From SHZI01 sp964391025 (lineage in GTDB: Bacteria > Pseudomonadota > Gammaproteobacteria > Steroidobacterales > GCA-2729495), in contig CAYMKJ010000249.1 in the NCBI GenBank assembly GCA_964391025.1, forward strand, positions 1-7,446: 7,446 nt of DNA. The letters run 5' to 3'. Below the pieces are notes generated by a model. The model saw only the letters and a list, made by a program, of their open reading frames with translations. It made no database searches and was not told where the DNA came from. Positions 5,270 to 7,446 of this stretch are shown here, in pieces. The position numbers were made by a program, and so were the translations under genes. The stretch's first letter is position 1, and each line of letters opens with the position of its first letter.

Positions 5270-6306
5270 GGGACAAGACTCCAGCCAAGGGTCTCTCCAG
5301 CGCGCAACGGTACGCCGAACTCCCTGCCAAACGGAACCTGGGCGGGCACCGTCCAGCCCCGGGACTCCAGCGTGATGCGGTCACGATTGCGGGGCAGCCC
5401 GTAGAAGTCGGGCCCGTGAAAACTGGCGAAAGCCTCCAGACGATCCAGGGCGCCAGCCTGCTCGAACGCCTCGGCATAAAGCTCAAGAGCCGCATGGGCC
5501 GAATAGACGCCGGCGCAACCGCAGGCAGACTCCTTCGCCTGCCGGGGGTGCGGCGCACTGTCCGTGCCCAGGAAAAACTGCGGGTGGCCGCTGGTTGCCG
5601 CCTCCAGAAGCGCCAGACGGTGCGTCTCGCGCTTGAGGACCGGCAGGCAGTAGTGGTGTGGTCGCATGCCGCCTGCAAACATCGCATTGCGATTCAGCAG
5701 CAGGTGGTGGGCGGTGATCGTTGCCGCGACGCTGGCGGTTGCGGCGCGAATGAACTCTGCCGCCGTCCTCGTGGTGATGTGTTCCAGGACCACGCGCAGG
5801 CCTGGAAAATCCCGCAGGAGGGGCTCCAGGTGGCGCTCAATGAAGACCGCTTCCCGGTCGAAGATGTCTACCACGGGATCCGTGACCTCACCGTGCATGA
5901 GCAGGGGCATGCCATGCCGTTCAAGGGCCGCCAGCACGGGATAGCACCGCCGCAGATCCGTCACGCCCGCTGCCGCATTGGTGGTCCCATGGGCGGGGTA
6001 GTACTTCACCGCGTGCACGACGCCACTCCCCCGGGCCCGGGCAATCTCATCGGGTGCGGTGTTCTCGGTCAGGAAGAGCGTCATCAGCGGCTCGAAAGCA
6101 TGGCCGGCGGGCAGGGCGGCGAGGATCCGCTCGCGATAGGCCTCGGCCTGGGCTGTAGTCGTGACGGGCGGCACCAGATTGGGCATGACGATGGCACGGG
6201 CAAAACGGCGCGCGGTATCGGGCAGCACAGATGCCAGCACGTCCGCATCCCGCAGGTGCAGATGCCAGTCGTCGGGCCGGGTGATGGTCAGGCGAGTGGC
6301 TTGCAC
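5266..6306 (-). CDS. pyrC: Dihydroorotase, E. coli-type (PyrC)
   Basis: Cyclises N-carbamoyl-L-aspartate to dihydroorotate, the step after PyrB in UMP synthesis. From a GTG at 6306 it is 346 residues, close to the 348 of E. coli PyrC, and it aligns collinearly from RPDDWHLHLRD onward. The binuclear zinc ligands are all present: H15 and H17 (HLHLRD), K101 (AVKYYPA, the carbamylated lysine), H138 (MHGEVT), H176 (LEHITT) and D249 (LGTDSAPH). The frame is open up to an ATG at 6408, but that start would add 34 unrelated residues and run into the divergent gene at 6349, so the GTG is preferred. It has no Shine-Dalgarno sequence, and a short overlapping reading frame with AGGAGG lies just upstream. 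The last four bases overlap sua5 (ATGA). Confidence 0.93.
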   Translation of the reverse strand: MQATRLTITRPDDWHLHLRDADVLASVLPDTARRFARAIVMPNLVPPVTTTAQAEAYRERILAALPAGHAFEPLMTLFLTENTAPDEIARARGSGVVHAVKYYPAHGTTNAAAGVTDLRRCYPVLAALERHGMPLLMHGEVTDPVVDIFDREAVFIERHLEPLLRDFPGLRVVLEHITTRTAAEFIRAATASVAATITAHHLLLNRNAMFAGGMRPHHYCLPVLKRETHRLALLEAATSGHPQFFLGTDSAPHPRQAKESACGCAGVYSAHAALELYAEAFEQAGALDRLEAFASFHGPDFYGLPRNRDRITLESRGWTVPAQVPFGREFGVPLRAGETLGWSLVP

Positions 6307-6335
6307 TGGCTGGCCGTTCGGACAAGAACTGCGGC

Positions 6336-6341
6336 TAGAAT
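6336..6341 (+). promoter_or_regulatory. Candidate -10 box giving a leaderless transcript
   Basis: TAGAAT matches TATAAT at five of six positions and ends 7 bases before the ATG at 6349. A start at the usual distance would fall on or next to the A of the ATG, giving an mRNA with no leader, which would fit the absence of a Shine-Dalgarno sequence. No good -35 (TTGACA) is present at 16-18 bp, so the call is tentative. Confidence 0.3.
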
Positions 6342-6348
6342 CGACAGC

Positions 6349-7083
6349 ATGACGCCTCAACCTCCTGACTATGGCCCACGGGCCAGAGTTGGCCTCGCAG
6401 TGCCGCATTCGAATCCTACCGTGGAGCCGGAACTGCGCGCATTACTCCCGCCAGCCATCGGTGTTTACGCCACGCGGCTCACGCACCCGGCGCCCCGGGT
6501 CGAGGAGCGCCTGAACCACTACGTGCGGCACATGCCCGAGGCGATCCGGACCTTTGGTGAAATGACCCTCGCCGCCTTCGGCTTTGGCTGCACCGGATCG
6601 TCCTACATCGCGGGCCTGGAGCTGGAGGAGCGCCTCACTGCTGCCGCTGCCGAGGAGTGCCACATCCCGGTCATCACCGCTGCCCAGGCAATCCGCCTCG
6701 CCCTCAAGAGCCTCGGCTGCAATTCCATCGCCTTGGTGTCGCCCTACCCGGCTGAACTCGCCGAGGCCGGCTACCGCTACTGGGAGAATGCCGGCATCCG
6801 CGTTGTCGCCCGGTTACGCGTAGATCCAGCGCTCACCGACACGCATCGCATTTACGAACTCACGAGTGACGATGCATTGGCAGCGCTGCGGAAAATCGAC
6901 AGGTCCGGCGCCGACTGCCTGCTCGCCAGTGGCACGGGCATGCCGACACTGCGGGCGCTGCGCACCCTGCGCACTGAACTGAAACTGCCGGTCCTCTCGT
7001 CGAACCTGTGCCTGGCCTGGGCACTCACGGGCACCGCGGCGCCTGAACTAGCCACCGCATCACCGGACGGCCTGCTCGGCTAG
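6349..7083 (+). CDS. Asp/Glu racemase / arylmalonate decarboxylase / maleate isomerase superfamily protein
   Basis: A 244-residue cytosolic protein of the cofactor-independent Asp/Glu racemase superfamily. Aligned by eye to arylmalonate decarboxylase (AMDase) and maleate isomerase, the N-terminal half has VGLAVPHSNPTVEPEL (14-29) and the first active-site loop FGCTGSSY (79-86) with Cys81. The middle has Y133 in SPY, matching the AMDase tyrosine. The second active-site loop is SGTGMPTL (194-201), followed by VLSSNLCLAW (215-224). Racemases and maleate isomerases need a cysteine in each loop and AMDase has only the second; here only the first is present and Gly195 sits at the second position. 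The reaction is therefore uncertain. The ATG gives the family's normal N-terminus. It is divergent from pyrC (42 bp between starts), and its stop overlaps that of the convergent oxidoreductase gene. Confidence 0.86.
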   Translation: MTPQPPDYGPRARVGLAVPHSNPTVEPELRALLPPAIGVYATRLTHPAPRVEERLNHYVRHMPEAIRTFGEMTLAAFGFGCTGSSYIAGLELEERLTAAAAEECHIPVITAAQAIRLALKSLGCNSIALVSPYPAELAEAGYRYWENAGIRVVARLRVDPALTDTHRIYELTSDDALAALRKIDRSGADCLLASGTGMPTLRALRTLRTELKLPVLSSNLCLAWALTGTAAPELATASPDGLLG

Positions 7084-7446
7084 ACCGCCATTCCCACTTC
7101 ATAGCCCTGCCGGGTGGCGGCAAGCACCGACCGGGGTGCGTAGCAGTCGCCGACGAGATGGACCTCGAGCCCTGCCGCCTCGCAGGCAGCGCGCAGTTCG
7201 TCATCCGGCACCCGGGGCGTGGAGAAGGTCACGGCGGAAACCTCGTCGAGAACGATGGCATCGCCGTTGTAAACATTGAACAGGGTCAGCAGGCCATCTT
7301 CGAGCCCATCCAGCGAGCGGGGCTCCACGTTGGTGATGATCTCGATGCGCCGGTCGAACAACTGCTGGTAGATGGACTGGCGGTTGAGCAAGGGCACGTC
7401 AGACGCAATCCGCTCCCGGGGCGTCACGATCGTCACCCGGGCAAAG
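7080..7446 (-). CDS. FAD-dependent oxidoreductase, Old Yellow Enzyme / dienoyl-CoA reductase type, C-terminal part
   Basis: The frame is open from the right edge of the window to a TAG at 7082-7080, giving 121 visible residues of a gene whose start lies outside. The segment looks like the C-terminal pyridine-nucleotide/FAD module of large flavoproteins related to 2,4-dienoyl-CoA reductase, trimethylamine dehydrogenase and N-methylproline demethylase. It has a VTIVTP strand near the edge, NRQSIYQQLFDRRIEI (a pairing often seen as 'L..RGV.I' in the family) and the terminal LVGDCYAPRSVLAATRQGYEVGMAV region, with GDCxAPR as the FAD-contacting signature. The substrate cannot be judged without the N-terminal TIM-barrel domain. 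The GTG at 7436 is an internal valine, not the start. Its stop overlaps the convergent racemase-family gene by three bases. Confidence 0.8.
   Translation of the reverse strand, partial: FARVTIVTPRERIASDVPLLNRQSIYQQLFDRRIEIITNVEPRSLDGLEDGLLTLFNVYNGDAIVLDEVSAVTFSTPRVPDDELRAACEAAGLEVHLVGDCYAPRSVLAATRQGYEVGMAV

Noticed and set aside
3833..5404. 523-codon plus-strand open frame across the SDR end, sua5 and pyrC
   Set aside because: It spans two well-supported genes on the other strand and part of the SDR. The translation is rich in Arg, Pro and Gly with no recognisable domain, as expected of a shadow frame.
5416..6348. Upstream extension of the racemase-family gene to 5416
   Set aside because: The frame is open upstream, but it lies antisense to pyrC and encodes no recognisable domain. 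The family N-terminus starts about 14 residues after the ATG at 6349.
6307..6408. Longer pyrC start at the ATG at 6408
   Set aside because: The additional 34 residues are not PyrC-like and would overlap the start of the divergent gene. The GTG at 6306 gives the length and N-terminus of E. coli PyrC.

Overview
The window reads as a piece of a high-GC proteobacterial chromosome, most likely Gammaproteobacteria. The support is an E. coli-type dihydroorotase (PyrC), a two-domain Sua5, and tandem REP-type palindromes with the GTAG-GAGC head known from Pseudomonas and Xanthomonas relatives. The assignment is inferred from gene types only; no rRNA or taxon-specific marker is present.

Layout. 1-82 is the tail of an unidentified plus-strand gene. 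148-221 is a minus-strand tRNA-Arg(TCG). 236-295 holds two head-to-tail REP-like elements, the second of which supplies the stop codon of a glutathione S-transferase-like gene (292-951, minus). Upstream of that, on the same strand, is pyrB (991-2013, minus). The 200-bp pyrB/sbtA divergent region carries a long AT-rich palindrome with 37-bp perfect arms (2059-2152). It abuts an extended -10 promoter for pyrB. On the other side runs a tight plus-strand operon: an SbtA-type sodium/bicarbonate permease (2214-3209), an SbtB-like PII protein (3213-3506) and a short-chain dehydrogenase (3507-4268). It converges on a minus-strand pair, pyrC (5266-6306) and sua5/tsaC (4277-5269), coupled by an ATGA overlap. 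Divergent from pyrC is an Asp/Glu racemase / arylmalonate decarboxylase superfamily gene (6349-7083, plus). Its stop codon shares a CTAG with the stop of a partial FAD-dependent, Old-Yellow-Enzyme-type oxidoreductase (7080-7446, minus) that leaves the window.

How the genes may fit together. PyrB and PyrC are steps two and three of de novo UMP synthesis. PyrB uses carbamoyl phosphate, which is made from bicarbonate, and Sua5 uses bicarbonate directly to make threonylcarbamoyl-AMP for tRNA t6A. A bicarbonate importer with its PII-like regulator next to these genes suggests a bicarbonate/carbamoyl theme, although this is an inference from gene content. The points most worth a second look are the palindrome at the pyrB/sbtA control region, the REP-encoded stop codon, the sbtA-sbtB-SDR operon, and the racemase-family protein that keeps the first catalytic cysteine but has glycine at the second.

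The window is otherwise densely coding. There is no CRISPR array, rRNA, intact transposase gene or prophage gene.
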